Source: Paenibacillus tengchongensis (GTDB lineage Bacteria; Bacillota; Bacilli; Paenibacillales; Paenibacillaceae). From it: a stretch of 64,000 nt of DNA. The translations under genes were made by a program, and so were the position numbers. Location: positions 386,661 through 450,660 of the forward strand of contig NZ_WACP01000003.1 in NCBI RefSeq assembly GCF_008973665.1, written 5' to 3'. Of the stretch, positions 53,285 through 61,799 are shown in pieces (position 1 is the first letter of the stretch; every line of letters starts with the position of its first letter). The notes under the pieces are model-generated. The model was not told the origin of the DNA and did no database searches. It worked only from the letters and a program-made list of their open reading frames with translations.

Positions 53285-54178
53285 ATGAAGCTGTCGACCG
53301 GCGACCGCACACTGGTGGCCTGTATTTATGCCTTACTTGCGATATTGGCCTTCGTATCATTTTATCCATTCTGGAATGCAGCAGTTATTTCGTTTAACAA
53401 CGGAACGGACACCATGCGGGGCGGTATTACCTTCTGGCCGAGACAGTTCACACTGGAGAACTACGGCGTAGTCTTTGAGGACAGCCGCCTGATTAACGGG
53501 TTCTTCATCTCGGTGCTGCGCACGGTAATCGGGACACTGGCATCCATTGCCGCAACGGCGGTATTCGCCTATGGCATGAGCAAATCCGAGCTGATCGGCC
53601 GCAAAGGCTATATGGTATTCTGCATCATTACCATGTATTTCAGCGGAGGACTAATCCCCACCTTTCTGCTGATCCGGGAACTGGGCATGTTCAATACCTT
53701 CTGGGTCATGGTTATCCCGGGACTGATCAGCGTCTGGAACATGATTATATTCCGGACCTTCTTTAAGGGAATACCAGCCGGACTCGAGGAATCCGCACGG
53801 ATTGACGGCTGCTCTAATTGGGGAGTGCTGCTCCGCATCGTGCTGCCGCTATCCGGCCTCGTCATTGCCACCCTGTCGCTGTTTACCGCCGTCTCTCACT
53901 GGAACGACTGGTTCACGCCGAGCATTTACATCAGCAATATCGATCTGATGCCGATCCAGACCAAGCTGCAGCAGATCCTCAATTCCAACATCATGTCCGA
54001 GCAGATGGCTCAGCTTGACGCCACCGCGCAGGGGCGGATGAACAAAATGCGCGCCGTGACGACCAAATCACTGTCCATGGCGACCATGATGGTCGCGACG
54101 ATTCCGATTCTGTGTGTCTATCCGTTTTTGCAGAAGTATTTTGTCAAAGGCGTAATGGTCGGTTCACTGAAAGAGTAA
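53285..54178 (+). CDS. Sugar ABC transporter permease, YtcP/LplC type
   Basis: A 297-residue membrane permease with six helices. Markers are FVSFYPFWNAAVISFNNG, ITMYFSGGLIPTFLLIRELGMFNTFWVMVIPG and the EAA loop GLEESARIDGCSNWGVLLRIVLP. The ending PFLQKYFVKGVMVGSLKE is typical. It overlaps nothing but follows the partner permease by 21 bases with the ribosome site AAAGGAGG. Confidence 0.93.
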   Translation: MKLSTGDRTLVACIYALLAILAFVSFYPFWNAAVISFNNGTDTMRGGITFWPRQFTLENYGVVFEDSRLINGFFISVLRTVIGTLASIAATAVFAYGMSKSELIGRKGYMVFCIITMYFSGGLIPTFLLIRELGMFNTFWVMVIPGLISVWNMIIFRTFFKGIPAGLEESARIDGCSNWGVLLRIVLPLSGLVIATLSLFTAVSHWNDWFTPSIYISNIDLMPIQTKLQQILNSNIMSEQMAQLDATAQGRMNKMRAVTTKSLSMATMMVATIPILCVYPFLQKYFVKGVMVGSLKE

Positions 54179-54200
54179 AGGATCATAAGGGGGATTATGC

Positions 54201-55880
54201 ATGAATGGAATCAACAAAAAGACCGCTGCCATAGCGGCTGTGCTCAGTCTGATGCTCGGAATTGCCGGTTGCTCCGGCGGGAATAACTCTGCCCCGGGCG
54301 GGGAGCAGCCTGCGGCCAATGCCGCCGGGAACGCAGAAGCATCGGCCAATTCGCCCTCGGGCGGGGGAATCTACATGCTCGGCGAAGAGCCGCTGGAGTT
54401 CTCATTCTACGGCCATTATGACTGGTATACGATGCCGAACTGGGGTGAGGATCTGTCCTCGCAGTGGATCAAGGAGAACAAGAAGGTCGATGTCGTGCCG
54501 GTTAGCTCAGGGGGCAATGCCAAGCAGAAGCTCAGCACAATGATCGTCTCCGGTGAGCTGCCGGATGTCATCTGGCTGGAGCGCGGGGCGGATGTGGAGC
54601 AGCTGCGGGCTGCGGGCGCCCTGGTGCCGTTTGACGATTATCTCGATAAATATCCGAACCTGAAGGAATGGGCGGGAGAATCGACGCTGAATATGCTCCG
54701 CTCTCCCGACGGCAAGCTGTATCAGTTCCCGAACTGGTACACGACACAGCCTAACGGCAACTCCGGTTATCTGGTCAACAAGAAAATCTATAACGAGCTC
54801 GGCGCACCTTCTCTTGAAACGACGGATGACTTGTATGCTTACTTGAAGCAAGTGAAGGAGAAATACCCGGAAGTCGTGCCATTTGAGGTTGGGCAAGGCG
54901 CGGAAGGTGTGGATGTGCTGTCGTCGGCTTTTGCCGAGAACCGTCCTTATGTGTACAGCGCTCTAAGTATGATGGCGATACCGTCCGGAAGCGAGATGAC
55001 CTCGGTGTTCAAGGATGAGGCCTTCAGATCATCGCTTGTATATGCGAATCAATTATACCGGGATAAGCTGATCAGCGCAGATGCCTTCACCCAGACACGG
55101 GAGCAGGTGGAGCAGAAGATTATTACAGGTAAAATCGCCGTCTACGCCGCCTCCAGCCCGACCGAATTCGGCGCCATCGGCAACTCGCTGCTCAGCGAGC
55201 AGGACCCGGATGCCGGCTATATCATGGTATGGCCGATTCACAAAGCAGGCCTCGACCGGAATAAAATCTTCCCCGGCGCCTACAATCAGCTGGGCTGGAA
55301 TGTCAGTGTCATCACGACGGCGGCGAAGGATCCAGAAGCAGTGTTCGCATTCCTCGATTGGTTCACGGGTCCGGAAGGCCAGCGGATCATTATGTGGGGG
55401 CCGGAAGGCAAGTACTGGAACGGTACCGATGCAGAAGGAGCGCCGCTCTTCACGGAAGCCTTCACCAAAGATACCAAAGGCCGCGATGAATTGATGAATT
55501 CAACCGTCAACCTGCAATGGAACGGCAACACCGTCTATGTGGATAATTCCAAAATGAAATTCGAGTCGACACTGCCCGAAGAGCAGAAGAGCTGGGAAAC
55601 GAAATGGCAGTCGGAAATTACCTGGAAGACGCAGTATAACACAACTGAATTCGTCAATCTGGCTCCGGCTGGCGATTCTGCAGAAGGGATTATCAACCAG
55701 AGCGTAGGCGAAATTTATGAAAAAGCGAGAGCCCAGGCTGTGCTCAACGCCAAGAATGAAGCTGAAGTGCTCTCCATTCTCGATAAAGCGGAAGCAGACG
55801 CGCAGCAAGTCGGTTACAGCGATTTGCTCCAGTTCAAGACGGCCAAATGGCAGGAGAACCTGGAAAAATTAAACCAGTGA
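54201..55880 (+). CDS. Sugar-binding lipoprotein of the ABC importer
   Basis: A 559-residue extracellular solute-binding protein of the group 1/LipO type. The signal ends in lipobox IAGCSGG (cysteine near residue 24), followed by an Ala/Asn/Gly-rich linker. Binding-protein blocks include MIVSGELPDVIWLERGADVEQLRAAGALVPFDDYL and YWNGTDAEG. The downstream kinase and glycosidases point to GlcNAc-containing or beta-linked oligosaccharides as ligand. Ribosome site AAGGGGG precedes ATG 54201. Confidence 0.92.
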   Translation: MNGINKKTAAIAAVLSLMLGIAGCSGGNNSAPGGEQPAANAAGNAEASANSPSGGGIYMLGEEPLEFSFYGHYDWYTMPNWGEDLSSQWIKENKKVDVVPVSSGGNAKQKLSTMIVSGELPDVIWLERGADVEQLRAAGALVPFDDYLDKYPNLKEWAGESTLNMLRSPDGKLYQFPNWYTTQPNGNSGYLVNKKIYNELGAPSLETTDDLYAYLKQVKEKYPEVVPFEVGQGAEGVDVLSSAFAENRPYVYSALSMMAIPSGSEMTSVFKDEAFRSSLVYANQLYRDKLISADAFTQTREQVEQKIITGKIAVYAASSPTEFGAIGNSLLSEQDPDAGYIMVWPIHKAGLDRNKIFPGAYNQLGWNVSVITTAAKDPEAVFAFLDWFTGPEGQRIIMWGPEGKYWNGTDAEGAPLFTEAFTKDTKGRDELMNSTVNLQWNGNTVYVDNSKMKFESTLPEEQKSWETKWQSEITWKTQYNTTEFVNLAPAGDSAEGIINQSVGEIYEKARAQAVLNAKNEAEVLSILDKAEADAQQVGYSDLLQFKTAKWQENLEKLNQ

Positions 55881-55904
55881 TACTGGGTACAGGAGCGGAA
55901 GAAC

Positions 55905-56897
55905 TTGAACTATTACTTGGGCGTTGACGGCGGAGGCAGTAAAACGCTGGCAGTCATATCCGACGAAGCGGGCCGCATTGCCGGGCACGGCGTAAGCGGA
56001 TGCGGCAATCATCAGGCAGGAGCGCAGACAGCCGAGGATAACATCCGTCTGGCGGTAGAAGAAGCACTGCGCTCGGCGGGACTCGGCAAAGAGCAAATCA
56101 CCTACTCTCTGTTCGGGCTTGCCGGCGCCGACCGGGAGGCGGATTACCGGGTTCTGCGGCCGATGATTGCCGGCCTTGGCCTGGAGCCGCACGGGATCGT
56201 CTGCGACACCGTTATTGCACTGCGTGCCGGCACGCGCAATTCTTACGGCGTTGTGCTCATTTGTGGCACAGGCACCAACAGCTACGGCATTAACAGCAGC
56301 GGCGAGGAACTCCAGGTCGGCGGCTTCGGCTACACCTTCGGCGATTTCGGCGGTGGGTCCGACCTGGCGGTAGAAGCCTTCCGTTCGGTGATCCGGGCCT
56401 GGGAAGGCCGGGGGCAGCCTACACGGCTGGCTCCGGCGATCCTGGCACAGCTCGGCTACGGCAGTGAGGAAGAGATGTTCCACCATTTCCTGGATCACGG
56501 GCTGCGGGTGCCGAACGGGCTGGCGAAGCTGATCTTTGAAGTGGCTGGCGAGGATGAGACGGCCCGGGCAATTCTGCGGCGGCAGGGCAGCGAGCTGGGC
56601 AATGCGGCCAAGGCGGTGATCCGCAAGCTGGGCATGGAAAGGGACAGCTTCGATCTGGTGATGGCCGGCAGTATTCTGACGCGTGGGGACAGCCGGTATG
56701 TCGTACCGTATCTTGAAGCGGAGGTGCTGCCGGCCGCCCCGGCCTGTCGGTTGCGTGTGCTGGAGCAGGAGCCGGTGGCCGGCGCCTTGCTGCTGGCCAT
56801 GGAGAGGAGCGGTGTCCAGGTCGGTGAAGCGGTCTATCAGCAGTTGCAACATACACTATCGGTAAAGGCGGCGAATGCAGTATGGATCAATCATTGA
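55905..56897 (+). CDS. BadF/BcrA-family sugar kinase, GlcNAc kinase-like
   Basis: A 330-residue ASKHA-fold kinase. The N-terminal phosphate loop is YLGVDGGGSKTLAVI; a second nucleotide motif is VVLICGTGTNSYGI; FGYTFGDFGGGSDLAVEA is the family hallmark shared with N-acetylglucosamine kinases and MurK-type amino-sugar kinases. It would phosphorylate GlcNAc (or MurNAc) inside the cell. TTG 55905 follows AGGAGCGG. It overlaps the GH4 gene by 16 bases, so its product is probably a substrate or co-product of that enzyme's pathway. Confidence 0.85.
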   Translation: MNYYLGVDGGGSKTLAVISDEAGRIAGHGVSGCGNHQAGAQTAEDNIRLAVEEALRSAGLGKEQITYSLFGLAGADREADYRVLRPMIAGLGLEPHGIVCDTVIALRAGTRNSYGVVLICGTGTNSYGINSSGEELQVGGFGYTFGDFGGGSDLAVEAFRSVIRAWEGRGQPTRLAPAILAQLGYGSEEEMFHHFLDHGLRVPNGLAKLIFEVAGEDETARAILRRQGSELGNAAKAVIRKLGMERDSFDLVMAGSILTRGDSRYVVPYLEAEVLPAAPACRLRVLEQEPVAGALLLAMERSGVQVGEAVYQQLQHTLSVKAANAVWINH

Positions 56898-58195
56898 AGG
56901 TGGCGGTGATCGGGGGCGGGTCCTCCTATACCCCGGAGCTGATCGAGGGCTTCATTCAGAATTACGCCACCTTTCCTGTCAGAGAGGTCGTCCTGGTCGA
57001 TATCCCGGAAGGCCTGCATAAACTATCTATCGTCGGAGCACTTGCGCAGCGGATGATTACGAGGTCCGGGCTGCCGATTAAGCTGAGCATGACACTGGAC
57101 CGGCGCTCGGCGCTTGCGGGGGCCAGCTTCGTCAGCACCCAGATGCGCGTCGGCCGGCTGGAAGCCCGCGGCTGGGATGAGACGATCCCGCTGAAATACG
57201 GCATGATCGGGCAGGAGACCACCGGCCCGGGCGGCATGATGAAGGCGCTGCGCACCATTCCGGTGCTGCTGGATGTCGCGCGGGATATGGAAGAGCTGTG
57301 TCCGGATGCGTGGCTGCTGAATTTCACCAATCCGGCCGGCATGGTAACGGAAGCGATCTACAAGCATTCGCGGATCAGGTCGATCGGCCTCTGCAATTCG
57401 CCGATCGCCGCCTATAAATGGCTCTCGGCGCTGTATCAGGTGCCGGCTGAACGGATCTACTGCGAATTCGCCGGGCTTAACCATCTGCACTGGATCAGCA
57501 CGATTACTGTCGACGGCGAGTCCAAGCTGCCCGAGCTGCTGGCGAACCGTGACGGCTACTCCGCCCGCAATGTGCCGCAGTATGAGTGGAATGCGGCGCT
57601 GTTGTCCTCCCTCGGGGCCATTCCTTCTTATTATTTGAAGTATTTCTACCTGCACCGCGAGATTCTGGCCGAGCAGCAGGCTGCGGCGGCGAGAGGGGAG
57701 ACCCGCGCCGGGACTGTGCAGCGGCTGGAGGATGAATTGTTCGAGCTGTACAAGGACGAGAACCTGGCCGTGAAGCCGAAGCAGCTGGAGCAGCGCGGCG
57801 GAGCCTATTATTCGGAAGCCGCCGTGCGGCTGATGAATTCGCTCTACAATGATTCCGGCGATATCCAGACGCTGAATGTGCCGAATAAGGGCATTCTGGA
57901 CTTCCTGCCGGACGATGCCTGCATTGAAGTGAACTGCCGGGTGCGGCGGCAGGGGCCGGAGGCGCTGCCCGTGGCCATTGTTCCGGCAGCCGCCAAGGGG
58001 CTGATTCATGCGGTCAAGACCTATGAAGGTCTGGCCATCGAAGCCGCAGTCAGCGGCAGCCGGGACACCGCACTCCTCGCGCTCGCCCATCATCCGCTGG
58101 TGCCTTCGGTCAACGATGCAGAGAAGATGCTGGAAGAGATGCTTCTGCAGAACAAAGCCTATCTACCGGGGTTCTTTCAGCATGCCGGTCGATAA
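56882..58195 (+). CDS. GH4 6-phospho-beta-glucosidase-like enzyme
   Basis: A 437-residue NAD- and Mn-dependent glycosidase. The N-terminal VAVIGGGSSYTPELIEGF binds NAD. The metal-site motif GLCNSPIAAYKW (Cys-Asn-x-Pro) is the type found in 6-phospho-beta-glucosidases, while alpha-specific GH4 enzymes have Cys-His. The second metal His is in GLNHLHW. It cleaves 6-phosphorylated beta-glycosides by an oxidation-elimination mechanism. Coupling to a GlcNAc-type kinase and importer, and not to a PTS permease, is less usual and suggests phosphorylation after uptake. It overlaps the neighbours on both sides. Confidence 0.9.
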   Translation: MDQSLKVAVIGGGSSYTPELIEGFIQNYATFPVREVVLVDIPEGLHKLSIVGALAQRMITRSGLPIKLSMTLDRRSALAGASFVSTQMRVGRLEARGWDETIPLKYGMIGQETTGPGGMMKALRTIPVLLDVARDMEELCPDAWLLNFTNPAGMVTEAIYKHSRIRSIGLCNSPIAAYKWLSALYQVPAERIYCEFAGLNHLHWISTITVDGESKLPELLANRDGYSARNVPQYEWNAALLSSLGAIPSYYLKYFYLHREILAEQQAAAARGETRAGTVQRLEDELFELYKDENLAVKPKQLEQRGGAYYSEAAVRLMNSLYNDSGDIQTLNVPNKGILDFLPDDACIEVNCRVRRQGPEALPVAIVPAAAKGLIHAVKTYEGLAIEAAVSGSRDTALLALAHHPLVPSVNDAEKMLEEMLLQNKAYLPGFFQHAGR

Positions 58196-59852
58196 GCGGA
58201 AGGCCGGGAAGGGAGTTGACCGTAAGGCGGGTGGGGATGCCGTGATTCCCTTGAACGAGGGAAACTCGGTAAACCTGGAGAACGAGGTGAACCCGCAGAA
58301 TGCAGCTGGACCGCAGCTCAGCCTAGAGCAGAAGGTGGCCCGCATGTGTATTGCGGGTGTGCCTTCCCTAGAAGGCGGCGGTTTCGCTGAACGGCTGGTG
58401 CGGCAACCGCTAGGCGGAATCGGCCTGTTCCCGCATAACATTGCAGACGAAGAGCAGCTGCGCGGGCTTATCAGCGGCGCAAAGAGCACTGCGGGTCAGC
58501 TTATTCATCCTGCTGATCCGTATTACATTGCCATCGACGAAGAAGGCGGGAGCCTGGCTAACCTCAAGGCTTTCTTCCCGCATTTCCCCGGCAATCGTGC
58601 AGTTGGCCTGACCGGCGATCCCGAAGCGGCTTATTGGCAGGGCAGGCTGGCAGGTAGCCAGCTGCTGGAGCTGGGCATTCCCGTAAACTGGGCCCCTGTG
58701 CTGGATGTCAACACGAACATCCGCAATCCGGTAGTCGGTGTCCGTTCCTATGGGGAGGAGCCCTCCGCGGTCGCCTCCTTCGGCGCCGCCTATATCCGGG
58801 GACTGCATGAGGCCGGGATTGCTGCAACAGCCAAGCATTTCCCCGGACACGGGCAAGTGGACGGCGACTCACATGTCGTGCTTCCCTATTGTGGACTTAC
58901 CTTGGAGCAGCTGAACAGCGGGCCGCTGCTGCCGTTCGCTGCCGCAATCGCTGCAGGCTGCGATGCGGTGATGATGGCGCACATTGTCTTTCCGGACATT
59001 CCGGAGTCCGGGGAGCTGCCGGCTTCTCTCAGTCCGTTCTTCGTTACGCAGCTGCTGCGCAGGAGAATGGGCTTTACAGGTGTAATATGTACAGATGACG
59101 TTGAGATGGCCGCCATTAAGAACAGTTACCCGCCGGAAATGATCGGGGAGCTGGCTGTACTGGCCGGCAATGATCTAATTCTGATGTGTCATACACCGGA
59201 CTTCCAGGATGGGGTCATCCGGGGAATTGTTGAAGCCGTGCGGCAGGGTCGGATTCCGGAAGCGCGGATTGATGAATCCTTGGCCCGTATTGCCCGGCTT
59301 CAGGAACGGATGACGATGTACGCGGAGCAAGCGAAGCCGATTCCGCGCGTCGAATGGGAGCGGGAAACGGCAAGGCTGACACGGCGGACGCTAACTCTGT
59401 TGGGTGATCCACAGCGTCTGCTGCCGCTCCGGCGGGATGTCCGTTACACACTGCTGCTGCCACGGCCGGAACGGCTGACGCTCGCGGACAACACGGATAG
59501 CAGGGGGGTGGGGGTATTGGGCGAGTTACTCACTGCCCAAGGCCTGAATGTCACAGTGAGGGCAATTCCCGTTGACCCGGATGAACAGGACGTTAAAGAC
59601 GTTCTTGCCGCGACCTTTGAAGATGACGCCGTCATACTCGGTACCTGGAATGCCCATATCTACAGGGGCCAGCTGTCTCTGGCAAAAGCTGTCGCCGCGA
59701 AGAAGCCGCTGATCACCGCCATGCTGCGTAATCCATACGAGGCCGACGAGCTTCCCGCCGGGGCTGCAGTAATCGCTGTATGCGGGACGTCATCCTATGC
59801 ACTGCAGGCGCTAGCGGAATTGCTGGCAAGCGGAACTATAAATATTGAATAG
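58182..59852 (+). CDS. GH3 beta-N-acetylhexosaminidase-like enzyme (first copy)
   Basis: About 556 residues. The catalytic barrel begins LSLEQKVARMCIAG and has AIDEEGGSLANL, GIPVNWAPVLDVN and the NagZ-type loop KHFPGHGQVDGDSHVVLP, whose Asp-x-His acts as acid/base. The nucleophile Asp is in VICTDDVEMAAI. A C-terminal domain of about 180 residues follows. Such enzymes release GlcNAc from chitin or cell-wall fragments. There is no signal peptide, so it is cytosolic. The start is uncertain: ATG 58182 overlaps the GH4 stop, and the first 50 residues (DKRKAGKGVDRKAGG) look non-conserved. It is related to the next gene, likely by duplication. Confidence 0.87.
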   Translation: MPVDKRKAGKGVDRKAGGDAVIPLNEGNSVNLENEVNPQNAAGPQLSLEQKVARMCIAGVPSLEGGGFAERLVRQPLGGIGLFPHNIADEEQLRGLISGAKSTAGQLIHPADPYYIAIDEEGGSLANLKAFFPHFPGNRAVGLTGDPEAAYWQGRLAGSQLLELGIPVNWAPVLDVNTNIRNPVVGVRSYGEEPSAVASFGAAYIRGLHEAGIAATAKHFPGHGQVDGDSHVVLPYCGLTLEQLNSGPLLPFAAAIAAGCDAVMMAHIVFPDIPESGELPASLSPFFVTQLLRRRMGFTGVICTDDVEMAAIKNSYPPEMIGELAVLAGNDLILMCHTPDFQDGVIRGIVEAVRQGRIPEARIDESLARIARLQERMTMYAEQAKPIPRVEWERETARLTRRTLTLLGDPQRLLPLRRDVRYTLLLPRPERLTLADNTDSRGVGVLGELLTAQGLNVTVRAIPVDPDEQDVKDVLAATFEDDAVILGTWNAHIYRGQLSLAKAVAAKKPLITAMLRNPYEADELPAGAAVIAVCGTSSYALQALAELLASGTINIE

Positions 59853-59870
59853 TTACATCAAAAGGAGTCG

Positions 59871-61514
59871 ATGGATACAATGGAAGCCGCAATTGAGCGG
59901 AGTGCAAGCATCCGGCGCAAGGTGGGACAGATGTTTATGTGCGGATTCATGGACACTGCCCCGGACGAAAATATTCTGAAGCTGATTACGGATTATCATA
60001 TCGGCGGAATAATTTACTTCCGGCGCAACATCGGTTCTGCCGAACAGGTCTACAAATGCTCGGCCGCCCTGCAGCGCGCAGCGTCTGAGCCGCTGCTGAT
60101 CGCCATCGACCAGGAAGGCGGGATGGTGGCCCGAATCGAAGACGGCGTGACTTTGATGCCGGGGAACATGGCACTGGGTGCAACAAGGAATATCGAAGGC
60201 GTCCGGAGAGCGGCCGCCATCAGCGGGGCGGAGCTGCGCATGCTCGGGATCAACATGAACTTCGCTCCATGCGTGGATATCAACAATAATCCGGCCAATC
60301 CGGTGATCGGTGTCCGTTCCTATGGGGAATCACCTGGACTGGTCAGTGAAATGGGGCAGGCCGCAGCAGCCGGGTACCAGGAAGCGGGAGTGGCGGCGAC
60401 AATTAAGCATTTCCCCGGACACGGGGATACCGACACGGATTCGCATCTGGCGCTGCCCAGCATCGGGCACAGCCGGGAACGGCTGCACCAGATTGAGCTG
60501 CTTCCGTTCCGCGAGATCATTGGGGCAGGCGTGGATGCGGTGATGACGGCGCATGTGGTATTCAAAGCCTATGAGGAGCAGGCCATCCCCGCCACGTTGT
60601 CGCACAGCATTCTGACGGGCTTGCTGCGTGACGAGCTGGCTTTTGACGGGGTCATTGTGACGGACTGTCTGGAGATGAACGCTATTTCGCAGACCGTCGG
60701 CGTAGGAGCGGGGGCTGTGCAGGCCGTGCAGGCCGGTGCCGACCTGATTCTGGTCAGCCATACGTTTGCTTGGCAGACGGAAGCCATCGAGGCTGTTGTT
60801 CAGGCTGTTATGGCCGGCGAGATCAGCGAAGCCAGAATTGAAGAATCGGTGCAGCGGCTGGCCGGGCTGAAGGCTAAACGCGGAATCATCAAGGCTGAGC
60901 CGGTGCCATTCGCAAGTCTTGCGTTAGAGCTCGCTTCTCCGGCATCGCTGCAGGTTGCCCGTGTACTCAGCGAACAGAGCGTTACGCTTGTGTGCGGCGA
61001 AGGACAACTGCCGCTGGATGCATCCCAAGGCATTTACTGTATCTGGCCGGAGGTACGCGTCAATCATGAAGTGATCGAAGCTTTGAGGGAGGAGCATACG
61101 CTGGGCAGGGCGCTCGAAGCCTATTTTGACCATGTCACCGAAGCCATCATTGATGCCGATCCCTCCGATGAGGAGATCAGCAGGGTTCTCCTGGAGAGTG
61201 CCGGCTTTGCACAGATCGTAGCAGTAACTTACAATGCGGATTTCTCGCCCGGACAACGCCGTATTCTTCAGGAACTGGCGGCAAGGAAGCCGGGTAAACT
61301 AATCGTTGTAGCCGGGCGTAATCCGTTCGATTACACGGCCGTTCCCGGAATCACCACCTATCTTGCAGCCTACGAGAATAAACCGCTGGCCATGCAATCC
61401 GCCGCCAAGGTGCTTGCCGGGATCAACCCTCCACAAGGCCGGCTGCCGGTGACAGTAGGGGAGTTTTCTTATGGGGCAGGGATTGTCGGGCCGGCTGAGG
61501 AGATTGAATCATAG
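59871..61514 (+). CDS. GH3 beta-N-acetylhexosaminidase-like enzyme (second copy)
   Basis: A 547-residue GH3 enzyme. Family blocks are RRKVGQMFMCGF, AIDQEGGMVARI, GINMNFAPCVDINNNPANPVIGVRSYGE, the acid/base loop KHFPGHGDTDTDSHLALP and the nucleophile in VIVTDCLEMNAI. A C-terminal domain (about residues 340-545) follows. No signal peptide is present. It is the last gene of the amino-sugar operon and probably splits beta-linked GlcNAc from imported fragments. AAAGGAG lies close before ATG 59871; ATG 59880 is the alternative. No terminator was seen right after the stop. Confidence 0.9.
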   Translation: MDTMEAAIERSASIRRKVGQMFMCGFMDTAPDENILKLITDYHIGGIIYFRRNIGSAEQVYKCSAALQRAASEPLLIAIDQEGGMVARIEDGVTLMPGNMALGATRNIEGVRRAAAISGAELRMLGINMNFAPCVDINNNPANPVIGVRSYGESPGLVSEMGQAAAAGYQEAGVAATIKHFPGHGDTDTDSHLALPSIGHSRERLHQIELLPFREIIGAGVDAVMTAHVVFKAYEEQAIPATLSHSILTGLLRDELAFDGVIVTDCLEMNAISQTVGVGAGAVQAVQAGADLILVSHTFAWQTEAIEAVVQAVMAGEISEARIEESVQRLAGLKAKRGIIKAEPVPFASLALELASPASLQVARVLSEQSVTLVCGEGQLPLDASQGIYCIWPEVRVNHEVIEALREEHTLGRALEAYFDHVTEAIIDADPSDEEISRVLLESAGFAQIVAVTYNADFSPGQRRILQELAARKPGKLIVVAGRNPFDYTAVPGITTYLAAYENKPLAMQSAAKVLAGINPPQGRLPVTVGEFSYGAGIVGPAEEIES

Positions 61515-61799
61515 AGCAGGAGACAGTGGAATAGAGGACGGCACTGGGAGCAGTCCAAACCTTCCAACAGTTGCCGACTCGGCTTATGTTTGCTTCAAAG
61601 GCTCAACTTTAGTTTTACCGGCGTACAATTCTCTGTTGCTGTGAATGGTGTCTCTGCTGGCCTAGCTGTTGGCCTTGGAATCTTTTGTCGTCCTCCAGTA
61701 CGCCGGGGTGGATCAAGATTAAGTGGTATCGATAAACGCTCCAACACATAATTTATGAATGAATTCATCATCTGCTGCATGCTCCACACAGTCTGAAAG
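61515..61799. other. Intergenic region between the GH3 gene and the repeat array
   Basis: No recognised gene or terminator. On the minus strand a 61-codon frame (61595-61780, starting MQQMMNSFIN) is continuous with a frame running out of the repeat array; its Pro/Arg-rich C-terminus resembles no family known to me. It may be a remnant of a gene interrupted by array growth, or chance. Confidence 0.35.

Noticed and set aside
61595..61780. Small minus-strand gene beside the array
   Set aside because: The frame begins inside array-derived sequence, has poor initiation signals and no recognised family; kept only as a note.
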